A stretch of 64,000 nt of DNA from Nostoc sphaeroides (GTDB lineage Bacteria > Cyanobacteriota > Cyanobacteriia > Cyanobacteriales > Nostocaceae). Made by a program: the position numbers and the translations under genes. The notes under the pieces are model-generated. The model saw nothing but the letters and a program-made list of their open reading frames with translations. It was not told the origin of the DNA and ran no database searches. The stretch spans positions 6,089,001 through 6,153,000 of the forward strand of contig NZ_CP031941.1 in NCBI RefSeq assembly GCF_003443655.1, written 5' to 3'. Of this stretch, positions 44,027 through 53,658 are shown one piece after another; position 1 is the stretch's first letter, and the number at the start of each line of letters is the position of its first letter.

Positions 44027-47000
44027 TCATTGGCGTGAAACAGGTTTTTGTTGTCCAAACCCGTCAAACAATTCGTTGAGTTTAACCGTAAAGCCTAAAT
44101 ACGCGCCTCCTGCAGAACGTGTGCCAGAAAAATCCCGATCGTCAACTTTTCCAAACACATATCCAGCCGAAAGGCGCAGGTTAGGCGTGAGGTAATAACC
44201 TGTTTCCACCACAAACCCTGTTTCGCTGTAGTTAGGCTGACTAATTACACGAGCCTCACCCACCAAATCCCAGCTATATCCCAAACGATAGGTAGCGCGT
44301 AATTGCGCCAGATTTACTGTGCTAGTACCAGCTAAATCACTGGCTATGTAAGAAGTACTGTTACGCAAAGCATACTTACCGTAGAATTCCCATTGCCAGT
44401 TAGGAGCGTAAATAGCTTCTAAAGCAAAAGTATGGTCTTGGGAACCCGTACCACTTCCTAACAGGATGGTGTCAGGGATGGTTGCTGGATTTTGGCGATA
44501 TTCATAACGCAATAAGGCATTAAATTTATCGCTATTGGGGTCGCGGTAAGCTAAACCTAGCTTCAAGTTAGCAGTATCTCCCAATCCTGAAAGCTTTTGA
44601 TTGGAAGAACCAGCTTGTTGATAACGTACCAAAGCTGTGAGAGACTGAGAAATTTTACCCGTAGCACCTGCGGTAATTACTGTATTGCTACCACTAGAAG
44701 AAGAACGATGTTCATAACGGGCGCTAGCTTGAAACTGTGGATTATCAGAGTATTCTAGCCCCACACTGTAGCTATCGCCACCATCAAAGCCGATCGCAGA
44801 TGCTGATTGACCAACAGCGAAGGGTTGGGCATATTGTTGGCCTGCTCCAGTCCGTCCGAAGAAGTTGCCAAATACGTGTTCGTAAGCTAAGTTCAGCCGC
44901 AATCCCGAAGCAATAGTCCAACGATTATTTAGACCGATCGCTCCTTGAGTAGTCATTTCATTCGCACCACCCAAAATTGAGTAACGACCGGTCAAAGTAG
45001 TATCTGATCCGAGTTTATGTTCACCGTTGACACTCAAACTGGTGATGGAATTACCCGAATATTGACCGCTAGTGTAAAACTGTTGGGCCAGACTGATATT
45101 TACACCAGGAATTGCTGCCCAATTTAACCCGAAAATAGTACGGTCTGGGTAAACAGTATCTTTTTGAGAAGATAAACTTAGTTCATTTTGCGCCTGAAAA
45201 GTCAGGTTCTTCGCAATGGGAACCGAAAAACGCGATCGCAGTTGATCAGAAGTACTACTTAGGGCGCTGTCGGGGATGCGGTCTTCTCGATGACGATGAA
45301 TCCAATCCACATCAATAGTAGCTTTACCCAGACGTTGTTGAATCCCGGCGGAAATCGTCGTCAGCGAATTATCAACTTTGCTCCCAGGTGTCGCTTCAGA
45401 ACGCGGTGTAAATAGTTCTTCAAAGGTATCTAGCGGTTGGGGAGCAATGCCAAAATTGTCTTCGTGGTCATATTGCACTCTGACATTAGTGGTTGAGGCC
45501 AGTTTAGCTGTAACCTGCGCTCCATAACGAGTTTGTCCTGGGACAAAGCTGATAGTAGCATTATTGGCAAAACCCGTATCAGCAAAGCGATAATAGGCAC
45601 GACCTTGAATTCCATTAGTAATCTGTCCCTCAGCTTCCAGGCGGAACGCTTCACCGCTAACCTTTCCCATGACATCAGAATCATTAGTGGAATGGGCATA
45701 TTCTGCAATTAAGTTACCCTGATTACCCAAAGAAATCAGCGCATCTGCACCGTAGAGTTGAAAGTCACGCACACCCTGATTTTCTTGGACGTAAGTTGCT
45801 CCGATCCAGCTTTCCTGGTTCAGCTTGCGGGAAAGGTTATATTGCAAACGACCAGCATAGATATTGCTATCAGAATCTTCGCTGTCGTATTGATAGCTAA
45901 CAACAATCCGGCGTACCAATACTTGTCCGGTTTGATCAATATCAGTGCGGAGAATGGGTTCACGGAATAATAATGTGCCGCGATCGTAGTCAATTTCGTA
46001 GTCTGGGCCTCGGTTAAGCTGTTTGCGTTCTAATACAGTCCCAGGACGATTGAGTTCTTCTAACTCGATAAAAACATTTTCGCTACCTGGTTGTAGTATT
46101 CTGCGAGAGAGGAAATAATAACCACTAGTGCCATCAGGAGCAATGGTATCCCGTTGAAACCCTTCTAAATGGTTGGCATACAAACCTGTAATTTGTAGGT
46201 TCCCTAAATTGTAGTTAGCCTTAAAACCGTGAAGTTGACGGGTAATAGAAGTAAATTGCTGCGATCGCCGCGCAAATTCTTCTGTGTTGTAGTCCCCCCA
46301 CATGGCATAATCAGGGGAAGATCCGGGGATACCAGTTGAGCGCTCCAAACGCAGATATACACTGTCAATGGAAGGAGCGACGACATCAACTTTCGAGCTA
46401 TCACCATAGACAGGATAATTTTGCTCACTGGATTGGTAAGTTCTAAACAGACGATTATCGCAGTTGCAATCTTCATTGAGGCTACGAGAACTGTTATATG
46501 CACCTGTAAATAACCATTCCCCGATCGCACCAGTGGCAAATACTGCTGAGTGGAAATCTAATTGCGTGCCGTTGTCTTTGTCAGGAGGGAGGAAATCACG
46601 GAAACTACCGTAATAATTTGTACCTCTAGCGCCCAAACGTAAATCTATTACCCCTGTCACCAAACTCGGACGCAGTGCCGTTTCAAATTGTAGTTGAGTA
46701 AAGGCTTCCAAATCATTAGCGATCGCCCGAATTCGGACAGTTTCGGACTTGAGTTGCGATCGTAAAATCCCTGTAAATTGCCCCGCTTTCGCCTCCACTT
46801 GAAATCCTGCTTCATCGGGTTTGAAGTCTTTCCCGACAAACTCCCCAGCAGTGGCGATCAAAGTGACCACAGCATCACGATTAGAGCGATTGCCACCTGC
46901 ATCGATGAGTTGACCCCGAATTGTCGCTGTGGAACGTCCATCTGCCGGGATACGAGACTCAACAGTTTCTAAAGTTAGTTGCTGTGGCGCTCCCCTGACT

Positions 47001-47851
47001 GCAACTTGCACGGTTACAGGGGATTCTTCTCCTCCAACTACTTGTGCAGAGATGGTATTTTTACCTTCTTTTAACGAGACACCATACCATGTCTGCGTTA
47101 CTAAGTTGGTGGTAGCATCACTTTCTGTCCGTCCCACCAAGGAAGAATCTACCAACACGCCATTTACCCGCAATTCCACCTGGCTGCCAACGGGAAATTG
47201 CACAATAACTGTGGTAGCTGGTACATCTACAACGCCCTCAGCCGTCGGAGTCAAAATTTTAATTGCTGTGGAAATGGCGGGAGTGGGGGACACGGGAAGA
47301 TTTTCATTCACCCCTTGCCCGTTCTCTACTCCTGCTATTTTACTTAAGCCTCTAGGTAAACCTACGGTAGTTGCTGGTTGAAATGGTTGTATTTGCCTTG
47401 GAGAAGCTTGCAACTGTGTTTCGGTGTCTTTGCGTCCGTCGTTCTTGATTCCGGCTATTTTGCGTAAGCCTCTGGGTAAACCTACGGAGGTTGCTGGTTG
47501 AAATGGTTGTATTTCTGTTTCACTTGGCTGGGTATCTGGAATTGAAGTACCAGTAGTTGGTGCTGAAGAAGTTGAGGAAAGTTCTAACGAACTTCCCAAA
47601 AGATGGGGAGAATTCAAAGCCTCTCCCCTACAAGGGGAGAGGAATGGAAGTGAGGTTTCCAGATCCAGTGAAAAGTTAGGATCTTCAACACCCTTATCTA
47701 CTTGCGAAGGGGAATCAGAAAAAAAGAGATTTTCATTGACGGGTTCTGCTTTGACTATTGCAGGATACAAAATAAGGCTGAGAGCTACTACCGGCATCGC
47801 CCCCATCAACTTCAAGTTAAATGTATTTACATAGTGCAGTCTAGGTTTCAT
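44027..47851 (-). CDS. Large outer-membrane/surface protein with Ig-like region and predicted C-terminal barrel
   Basis: 1,274 residues from the ATG at 47851, with a signal sequence ending about VKAEP (37). A linker carries two copies of IQPFQPAT(S/T)VGLPRGL (about 116-165). Ig/invasin-like domains follow (about 195-400: GVVDVPATTVIVQFPVGSQV; RIPADGRSTATIRGQLIDAG). The remaining 870 residues alternate in beta-strands with aromatic ends (GARGTNYYGSFRDF, TWQ/NWQWEFYGKYALRNS) and end in YLGFTVKLNELF, which suggests a large outer-membrane barrel. The start overlaps the upstream stop by 4 bases (ATGA), so the two genes are coupled. Role unknown; possibly anchors or exports partner DUF11 proteins. 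Confidence 0.82.
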   Translation of the reverse strand: MKPRLHYVNTFNLKLMGAMPVVALSLILYPAIVKAEPVNENLFFSDSPSQVDKGVEDPNFSLDLETSLPFLSPCRGEALNSPHLLGSSLELSSTSSAPTTGTSIPDTQPSETEIQPFQPATSVGLPRGLRKIAGIKNDGRKDTETQLQASPRQIQPFQPATTVGLPRGLSKIAGVENGQGVNENLPVSPTPAISTAIKILTPTAEGVVDVPATTVIVQFPVGSQVELRVNGVLVDSSLVGRTESDATTNLVTQTWYGVSLKEGKNTISAQVVGGEESPVTVQVAVRGAPQQLTLETVESRIPADGRSTATIRGQLIDAGGNRSNRDAVVTLIATAGEFVGKDFKPDEAGFQVEAKAGQFTGILRSQLKSETVRIRAIANDLEAFTQLQFETALRPSLVTGVIDLRLGARGTNYYGSFRDFLPPDKDNGTQLDFHSAVFATGAIGEWLFTGAYNSSRSLNEDCNCDNRLFRTYQSSEQNYPVYGDSSKVDVVAPSIDSVYLRLERSTGIPGSSPDYAMWGDYNTEEFARRSQQFTSITRQLHGFKANYNLGNLQITGLYANHLEGFQRDTIAPDGTSGYYFLSRRILQPGSENVFIELEELNRPGTVLERKQLNRGPDYEIDYDRGTLLFREPILRTDIDQTGQVLVRRIVVSYQYDSEDSDSNIYAGRLQYNLSRKLNQESWIGATYVQENQGVRDFQLYGADALISLGNQGNLIAEYAHSTNDSDVMGKVSGEAFRLEAEGQITNGIQGRAYYRFADTGFANNATISFVPGQTRYGAQVTAKLASTTNVRVQYDHEDNFGIAPQPLDTFEELFTPRSEATPGSKVDNSLTTISAGIQQRLGKATIDVDWIHRHREDRIPDSALSSTSDQLRSRFSVPIAKNLTFQAQNELSLSSQKDTVYPDRTIFGLNWAAIPGVNISLAQQFYTSGQYSGNSITSLSVNGEHKLGSDTTLTGRYSILGGANEMTTQGAIGLNNRWTIASGLRLNLAYEHVFGNFFGRTGAGQQYAQPFAVGQSASAIGFDGGDSYSVGLEYSDNPQFQASARYEHRSSSSGSNTVITAGATGKISQSLTALVRYQQAGSSNQKLSGLGDTANLKLGLAYRDPNSDKFNALLRYEYRQNPATIPDTILLGSGTGSQDHTFALEAIYAPNWQWEFYGKYALRNSTSYIASDLAGTSTVNLAQLRATYRLGYSWDLVGEARVISQPNYSETGFVVETGYYLTPNLRLSAGYVFGKVDDRDFSGTRSAGGAYLGFTVKLNELFDGFGQQKPVSRQ

Positions 47852-49389
47852 TTCTTGACTGGCTCCTGAAAGGCGGGGGTAACTGCGAAATTCATGCGTA
47901 CCAAGCCACCAGGCTCTAAACGCACTAGACGAGATTGGCTATTCCGTTCGCGGAATTTGTTATTAGGAGCCAGAGTATAACCGGGTACACTGCTGAGGTC
48001 TAGTACACCCGTATGGTTTCCTGGTAAGGCATTGGCTAATGAAAACAAACCATTCGGATCTGTGGTGATGCGGTTTCCATCCTCCAGAAAAATCACCGCA
48101 TTTGGGACTCCAGGCTCACCACGCTGTTGTTCACCATCAAAGTTTTTATCAACAAACACGCGACCGATGATTGTGCCACAATCAGAAACGATTCCTGGAC
48201 GAATTTTTAACTGGTGGGTTGCTGGGCCATCCTTAGTGCTAAAACCGTTGTCAGATCGTCGGGCATTAGCGATCGCACTATTACGACCTGTCCCGCGCAA
48301 AGCATCGACTGTTAATTGAGCCGCGTAGGCAATATTCAAGACTTTCTCTGTACGAATTATTACATCCGTGCGGAATGTTACCGTGTTTCCATTGCGTTCT
48401 GAGGTGATAGCGATCGCTTGACCATCCAATTCTCCCCGCACAGATTTAGGCAAGAACTGGAATCCTAAAGGTAAGTTGTCGGTGACAACTAAATTATTTA
48501 AACCAGCATCAGCGAGATTCTTTACTGAGAGGCGGTAGATTACTGTATCTCCAGGTTCAGCAGTAGCGCGATCGCCCGTTTTGATAATCTGCATCTGATT
48601 GGGTTGACACAAATTTGTACTGAAATCAAAGGCAAATAACTTCAGTGCTTGGGTTTCAGCATTGTTAACTAAAACAACCGTATCCTCAACCCTTGTCTCG
48701 CCTACAATACTAATTGGCTGACCATCTAAAGAAGTAGCGACATAACGCACGAGATTATTACCTTCAGTGCCAGTGCTAGCAATGATTTCAATCTTGATGC
48801 GTCGTTGTTTAAAGATAGAATTTGCTGGTGGATTGACTACAAAAATGTAGCTTCTACCTGGATTAGTTTGACCCTTGTTAGGATCAAGGAGGAAATTGTA
48901 AACACCCGCAGGGTTATTGGTAATAAAATAGGGATTACTATTCTCGATATTTGGCGATTTGCCACCGGAAACCTTGTTATTAGGAATATCAGGCAACTCT
49001 GTTCGAGTTAGAGGCACTAAGCTTGCCAATTCTGTCCCTGTTGGATCGCTGGGATTAGGTTCGTATACTCCAACTGAAAAACCTGTATAGTCAGGTAAAA
49101 GTTGTCCAGCGCAACCTAAAATCCGCCCTAATGGGTCAACTAATGGGTTAGGACTGACATTAAGCTGACTAGAACTTCCTTGATATTTATAATTACTAGT
49201 AGAATCTGTATAAGTATAAGTAGCTTGATTTGTTAATGGCACAGACGCAATCAGATTCTTAGTCTGTTGCGCGATCGCTGGTAGAGGTATAGTAGTATGC
49301 AAAACACTTGCCAGAAGAACAGTAGCCGTTAACCTTTGATACCAGCTACTGCTAGAAGTAATTTGGTTTTGGTTTTGAGAACGGCTCAC
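47848..49389 (-). CDS. Secreted DUF11 plus SdrD B-like protein
   Basis: 513 residues from the ATG at 49389. A signal peptide (LTATVLLASVLHTTIPLPAIA, cleaved about 40) is followed by an N-terminal domain of unknown type. A DUF11 domain (about 275-375: GDTVIYRLSVKNLADAGLNN, LPLGFQFLPKSVRG) precedes a C-terminal SdrD B-type module (GTIIGRVFVDKNFDGEQQRG, VFLEDG-like AVIFLEDGNRITTDPNG, with calcium-type Asp residues). The stop overlaps the next gene start by 4 bases. Conserved pairing with a barrel protein suggests the two work together at the cell surface (inference). Confidence 0.87.
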   Translation of the reverse strand: MSRSQNQNQITSSSSWYQRLTATVLLASVLHTTIPLPAIAQQTKNLIASVPLTNQATYTYTDSTSNYKYQGSSSQLNVSPNPLVDPLGRILGCAGQLLPDYTGFSVGVYEPNPSDPTGTELASLVPLTRTELPDIPNNKVSGGKSPNIENSNPYFITNNPAGVYNFLLDPNKGQTNPGRSYIFVVNPPANSIFKQRRIKIEIIASTGTEGNNLVRYVATSLDGQPISIVGETRVEDTVVLVNNAETQALKLFAFDFSTNLCQPNQMQIIKTGDRATAEPGDTVIYRLSVKNLADAGLNNLVVTDNLPLGFQFLPKSVRGELDGQAIAITSERNGNTVTFRTDVIIRTEKVLNIAYAAQLTVDALRGTGRNSAIANARRSDNGFSTKDGPATHQLKIRPGIVSDCGTIIGRVFVDKNFDGEQQRGEPGVPNAVIFLEDGNRITTDPNGLFSLANALPGNHTGVLDLSSVPGYTLAPNNKFRERNSQSRLVRLEPGGLVRMNFAVTPAFQEPVKK

Positions 49390-49595
49390 TGGATATATCT
49401 CCTCTGGAATGCCAGACTTGTTATTAATAAAAGCACTGCTTCATTTAGGGAAATATAAATTATTAAATGGTACTTACTAAACATTGTCCGAATTTAAATA
49501 TGCTTTATTTTAATTAGTGAAATATTGCATAAAATTTGTTCTTGGTCATTTACTAATTACAAAGGACAAATGACCAAGGACAAACCTAATTTCAA

Positions 49596-50159
49596 TCAGC
49601 GCACTTGGGTTTGATAAGTCGTCTTAACTGTTGTCTTAGCTGCAACTAAAGGAACTTGCAAACGGATATGGGTGTAAACATTTGCTGGTGCTGGTTTTGT
49701 TTCCACTTTGCCGTCAGGAAGAGTAACTTTAACAGTAGGATTTTCGACAAAGCTGCGCCCGCCATCAATGCTGTAAGTAACTTTAGTATTATTAGCGGCA
49801 AAAACTGATTTAAGTACGTATACCATTCCTTTGGGAATAGGTTGATTAAGAACCAAATTTTTCACTGGGCGATCGCTCTTATTCTCACTGGTCAAGGTAT
49901 AGCGAAGCACATCTCCTGGTCGCACCACAGCTTGACCTTTCAAAGGTTCCCATTTCTTACTTTGCTTACCTTGTTGATCCTGTGCCACCACTTGCTTTTC
50001 TGCCTCTAAGCGCAACTGTAACTGGCCTTGAGGTTTGACATTTTGAGCGATCGCGCTTGTAGAATGCCATAGAGAAGCCATTCCCGGCACTTGACTGACA
50101 AATGGTACTGTAGCAATGAGTGCGATCGCTCCTAAAGCTGCCATTGATAAACGTTTCAT
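49596..50159 (-). CDS. Small secreted DUF11-domain protein
   Basis: 187 residues from the ATG at 50159. Signal peptide about 1-38 (MAALGAIALIATVPFVSQVPG; cleavage near AIAQ). A single DUF11 domain (about 70-187): PGDVLRYTLTSENKSDRPVK, LNQPIPKGMVYVLKSVFAAN, YSIDGGRSFVENP. Lies between the larger DUF11 genes at 50246 and 47848 on the same strand, with gaps of 86 and 206 bases, so probably one operon. Presumed extracellular. Confidence 0.87.
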   Translation of the reverse strand: MKRLSMAALGAIALIATVPFVSQVPGMASLWHSTSAIAQNVKPQGQLQLRLEAEKQVVAQDQQGKQSKKWEPLKGQAVVRPGDVLRYTLTSENKSDRPVKNLVLNQPIPKGMVYVLKSVFAANNTKVTYSIDGGRSFVENPTVKVTLPDGKVETKPAPANVYTHIRLQVPLVAAKTTVKTTYQTQVR

Positions 50160-50245
50160 CTGTATTACCTGCTAAAATTGATTGGATATTTGCATTGAAC
50201 AAGGGACATCTTTTGATGGAGATGTCCCTCATAAATCATTTATCG

Positions 50246-52813
50246 TTAGTTGTTGAGGAAAACCTTACGTTGGAAAGTAAATGTTCTTACCTCTCCCGGT
50301 GTAACGGCGGTTGTAGCTTTAACTACGTATTTTGTAACATCATTATTGACTGTTGTACCTTGTTGGTCAGCAGCAACATTTGTGGCAGGACTACCACTAA
50401 AGAAAGAAATATTCGCATTACCAGAATCTTGAGCGGAATTCCGAATGTTTTGGGTATCAATTTTTTGGTCGAGATCGTTATCCAAAGCCCAGTTATTACC
50501 TGTACCACCGATAGTGCCATCTTCAGTGATACTTACATTGTTGGCATTAAGGATGATATTATTGTTACTTCCACCTTGAGGATCGGAAATATTCGTGTAC
50601 TTAACTCGGTACTCAATGTAATTGCCAGGACGAGGGGCTTTGTCAGTAGTACTGAAGGTATCTTGACCAGCCGCGATATCAGGCCCATCTCCTTTAAGGA
50701 TGCGTGATTCTTTGACCAGTTTTAAGAAGCCAGTATATACCCGGTTAATGGTTGTATTTCTGGGTTCGACAGTTGCATCAGTACCAAGACCACCAGTTGT
50801 ATCATCAATAAAGGCGGTGATGGGTACAGGGAAGCCGCTTAGTGTATCCGTAGAAAGTGGAGTACCATCGGGTAGGTTCACTTCCACACCGTAGGTGACA
50901 CTACCACCCGGTGTGATGCCAGCTAGAGTTATGTATTTAGATGTAGCGTCAATATTCGTACCACTTGCAACAGTAGTTCCAGACAAGAATTTCTTATTCG
51001 CCTCGTCCCATACATATTTTTGGGATAGGGCTTGATAGGTAATGGTGACTACAGTGCCGGAGGTTAGACTAATGGGAGTACCATTAATAGTACCTGTGGG
51101 AATCAGAGAGATATCGCTTGCCAGAGCACCGTTATTTTGGAATGTATTAGTGAAGGCCACTGCTGATGGGTCAAATTTGCTAGTAGGTGCTGACTTATCT
51201 AATGGAACCAAGGATGATTTGTTAGTAAAATCATCATCATTGCTAGTTGGGCCAATAGCACTTGGAACATTTAATGGCCCATTGAGAACGGATTTGTTAC
51301 CAACAATATCAATCGTAAATAAGTTGACTTCACCACCAGACCCACTACCACTGTTATTGTTACCAGCGTCAGTACCCGCAGCGTCGATTTGACTCTGGTC
51401 TAATAGATAACCGTCATCTATATTAATGGCAGGGATAGAACGAGGAATACCATCTCCGTTGACATCAGGCCCAGGAGGAGTTGAACCGTTGTAGTTACTA
51501 GGACTTTGGTCGCCAGATTCGTCGTAAACTAGCAAGTCGTTAGTAGAATCAGCGTCATTATCCAAGGTAGCACCAAATACTTGGGCAATATTTGCTACCT
51601 TCAGTGGTGCAGTAGGAGTACCTATAACAGCAACTTTCACCTGGAAGCCTGTCACTGTCGTACCAGGAGCAATATTACCGTTAAAAATGAAACCAATACG
51701 GGTGATGGTAGTTTTGTTTGTTGTGGGTTGAAGAGTAGACCATTCCGTTACGGTAGTATCATTAGCCTTATTATTTTCGGCTGCAATTGTGCTGTATACT
51801 GCTGTCCAACCCGCAGGAGCCTTAACAACACTATCAAACTGGGTATCTTTAGGAATTGCGTCAGAAATCAAGACGCGAGAGGCAGGATTACCATCAAGTT
51901 TGATTTGAGTACCTGTCAGGCTTCCGGGAGTAATTCCGTTACCTGTGGGGTCTGTGTCCTCAACTCGCAAGCTCAAATCGTAAGTAAGCTTGTCGTCAAT
52001 AATACTACCAATTGTGCCCGCATTTTCGTAGGCACTACGGGTTTTGAGCAATGTAGCTAAAGCATAGGTCTTGATGGATGCATTCACCGTCGCCTGTACG
52101 GTAGCACTGGCTTCACGTACACCATTAACAGGATCGCCTAGAATATCACCGTTGTCTGTACCAGTGTTGTCTACGGTGTAAAGGTCACCACCACCGGATT
52201 CCCGTAATACGTTTTGAGCATCGCCTTGAGTGTCACCAAGTACAACGCTAATAACTTCTTTATCCTGTGCACCTGAAACCACTTGTATGGGAACCCGAAC
52301 CAGTACAGATTCACCAGGCTTAATTGAACCTGTTGTGACATCTCCAATAATGGGTGTCCAGCCTGTGCCATCGACGAAGTATTCAACGTGTTTTCCTGTC
52401 TCAACTGCACCAGGCCCAGTAATCTTGACTGTATCAGGAACTCGGAATTTGGTAGGGTCGTTACCAACGTTGGTAACCTTGTAGCTGTAGTACAGAACGT
52501 CGCCTGCATTAATCTTAGTATCGGTGTTGGTATCGGTCTTAAATGTTGGACTACCAACAGCCGTCACAGTGATACCAGCTACTTCTGCCACGGTTATTTT
52601 AACAGTGTTAGAGGTAGCATTTATAGTTGTCCCAGGTGCGTTAGGATCTTCGTAGGTCGCTGTTGCCGTGTTGCTGATTTCTTTACCCGCAGCCGTACCT
52701 TCAGCTAGTACAGGTGCAAGAAATTGGAAAAGGCTACTAGTTAATAATGCAGTTGCTACTAGAGATTGGTAGGTCTGGCGCTGCTTGTTGACAGATTTGT
52801 TTCGGTTTACCAT
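50246..52813 (-). CDS. Large secreted DUF11-type surface protein
   Basis: 855 residues from the ATG at 52813 (MVNRNKSVNKQRQTYQSLVA), chosen because it gives a proper signal peptide ending FLAPVLAEG; a TTG 32 codons upstream would bury it. The body has several DUF11-like repeats (KINAGDVLYYSYKVTNVGND; APRPGNYIEYRVKYTNISDP) and Asp/Asn-rich linkers (GSTPPGPDVNGDGIPRSIPA). It ends VRTFTFQRKVFLNN. First gene of the leftward surface cluster (50246, 49596, 47848, 44027, probably 40681), and its promoter should lie in 52814-53100. Confidence 0.87.
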   Translation of the reverse strand: MVNRNKSVNKQRQTYQSLVATALLTSSLFQFLAPVLAEGTAAGKEISNTATATYEDPNAPGTTINATSNTVKITVAEVAGITVTAVGSPTFKTDTNTDTKINAGDVLYYSYKVTNVGNDPTKFRVPDTVKITGPGAVETGKHVEYFVDGTGWTPIIGDVTTGSIKPGESVLVRVPIQVVSGAQDKEVISVVLGDTQGDAQNVLRESGGGDLYTVDNTGTDNGDILGDPVNGVREASATVQATVNASIKTYALATLLKTRSAYENAGTIGSIIDDKLTYDLSLRVEDTDPTGNGITPGSLTGTQIKLDGNPASRVLISDAIPKDTQFDSVVKAPAGWTAVYSTIAAENNKANDTTVTEWSTLQPTTNKTTITRIGFIFNGNIAPGTTVTGFQVKVAVIGTPTAPLKVANIAQVFGATLDNDADSTNDLLVYDESGDQSPSNYNGSTPPGPDVNGDGIPRSIPAINIDDGYLLDQSQIDAAGTDAGNNNSGSGSGGEVNLFTIDIVGNKSVLNGPLNVPSAIGPTSNDDDFTNKSSLVPLDKSAPTSKFDPSAVAFTNTFQNNGALASDISLIPTGTINGTPISLTSGTVVTITYQALSQKYVWDEANKKFLSGTTVASGTNIDATSKYITLAGITPGGSVTYGVEVNLPDGTPLSTDTLSGFPVPITAFIDDTTGGLGTDATVEPRNTTINRVYTGFLKLVKESRILKGDGPDIAAGQDTFSTTDKAPRPGNYIEYRVKYTNISDPQGGSNNNIILNANNVSITEDGTIGGTGNNWALDNDLDQKIDTQNIRNSAQDSGNANISFFSGSPATNVAADQQGTTVNNDVTKYVVKATTAVTPGEVRTFTFQRKVFLNN

Positions 52814-53658
52814 AAAAATAGTTTGTTTATTTGCTGAACTTGTATCTTGGGTTTTGAGACAGGATAAAGTTCGGCAATTCTTTAAAGAATTACCGATTAG
52901 ACGAGCCAAAACGTTGATGTTTCGGAGATGTCTATTTGAGGAGTTAACTTATTGACACTCCTGAAAAACTAGATTGAGGCAATAGGCAGAAAAGTCATTG
53001 CTTACTTGTTTGACGCTTAACGTTGATTATCAAAGCTAGCGATCGCAAATACGGGTAACTTACTACTGTGTTCTGCTGAATCTTCGATATAAATATTAAT
53101 GTAGCTTTTGTAGCCAATAAAGACTTCCGTGGAAATAAGTAACTTCTTTAGCGATGAATTAGTGCATCAAAGCTGAAAGATCAGCTTCATTTTGGCAACA
53201 CACATAGCAATTTTAGGGATTTCATCAGAGGTTAAAAAGGATAAAACTTATATATAGCAATACTTTTGAACGTCTGCTGTCATCTGTGTTTACTACTTGG
53301 TAAAGTGATTGAAATCAAAAATAGAAGGTTAATTTAAGTGATATAGATCACTCAAAATTGGGTAGTAATTTCAATAAATGCAAATTCATCATAGATTAAA
53401 TGCAATTTAATCATATCAATAATCAGTGTTAAGACTGAGTATATTGAGCTATTTTCTAATTTTTTAACAAGTATATTCTACGTGCAAATACTAGCTTTAA
53501 CGTTTACGTATATAAAAATTTTACAGAAATAATTTTTACAAATACTAGCAATACCCGACATTTTTAGTCGGGTATGTTTGACTGGTATTTTTGCTCGTGT
53601 TAGTATCAAACGACAGCAGACAGACAAACCCAGAAAGACAAACAGGGAAAGCTAGTTT
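52814..53658. promoter_or_regulatory. Divergent control region of the surface operon and thrC
   Basis: About 840 AT-rich bases with no gene seen. It must carry the promoter of the leftward surface operon and that of thrC. A short hairpin-like AATACCCGACATTTTTAGTCGGGTAT (split: ATACCCGAC / GTCGGGTAT) lies at about 53550-53574. Confidence 0.5.

Noticed and set aside
43968..44030. Longer RAYT start at 44030
   Set aside because: It would translate the REP palindrome as the N-terminus. Family members begin near the ATG at 43967. The ATGA overlap keeps it possible, but less likely.
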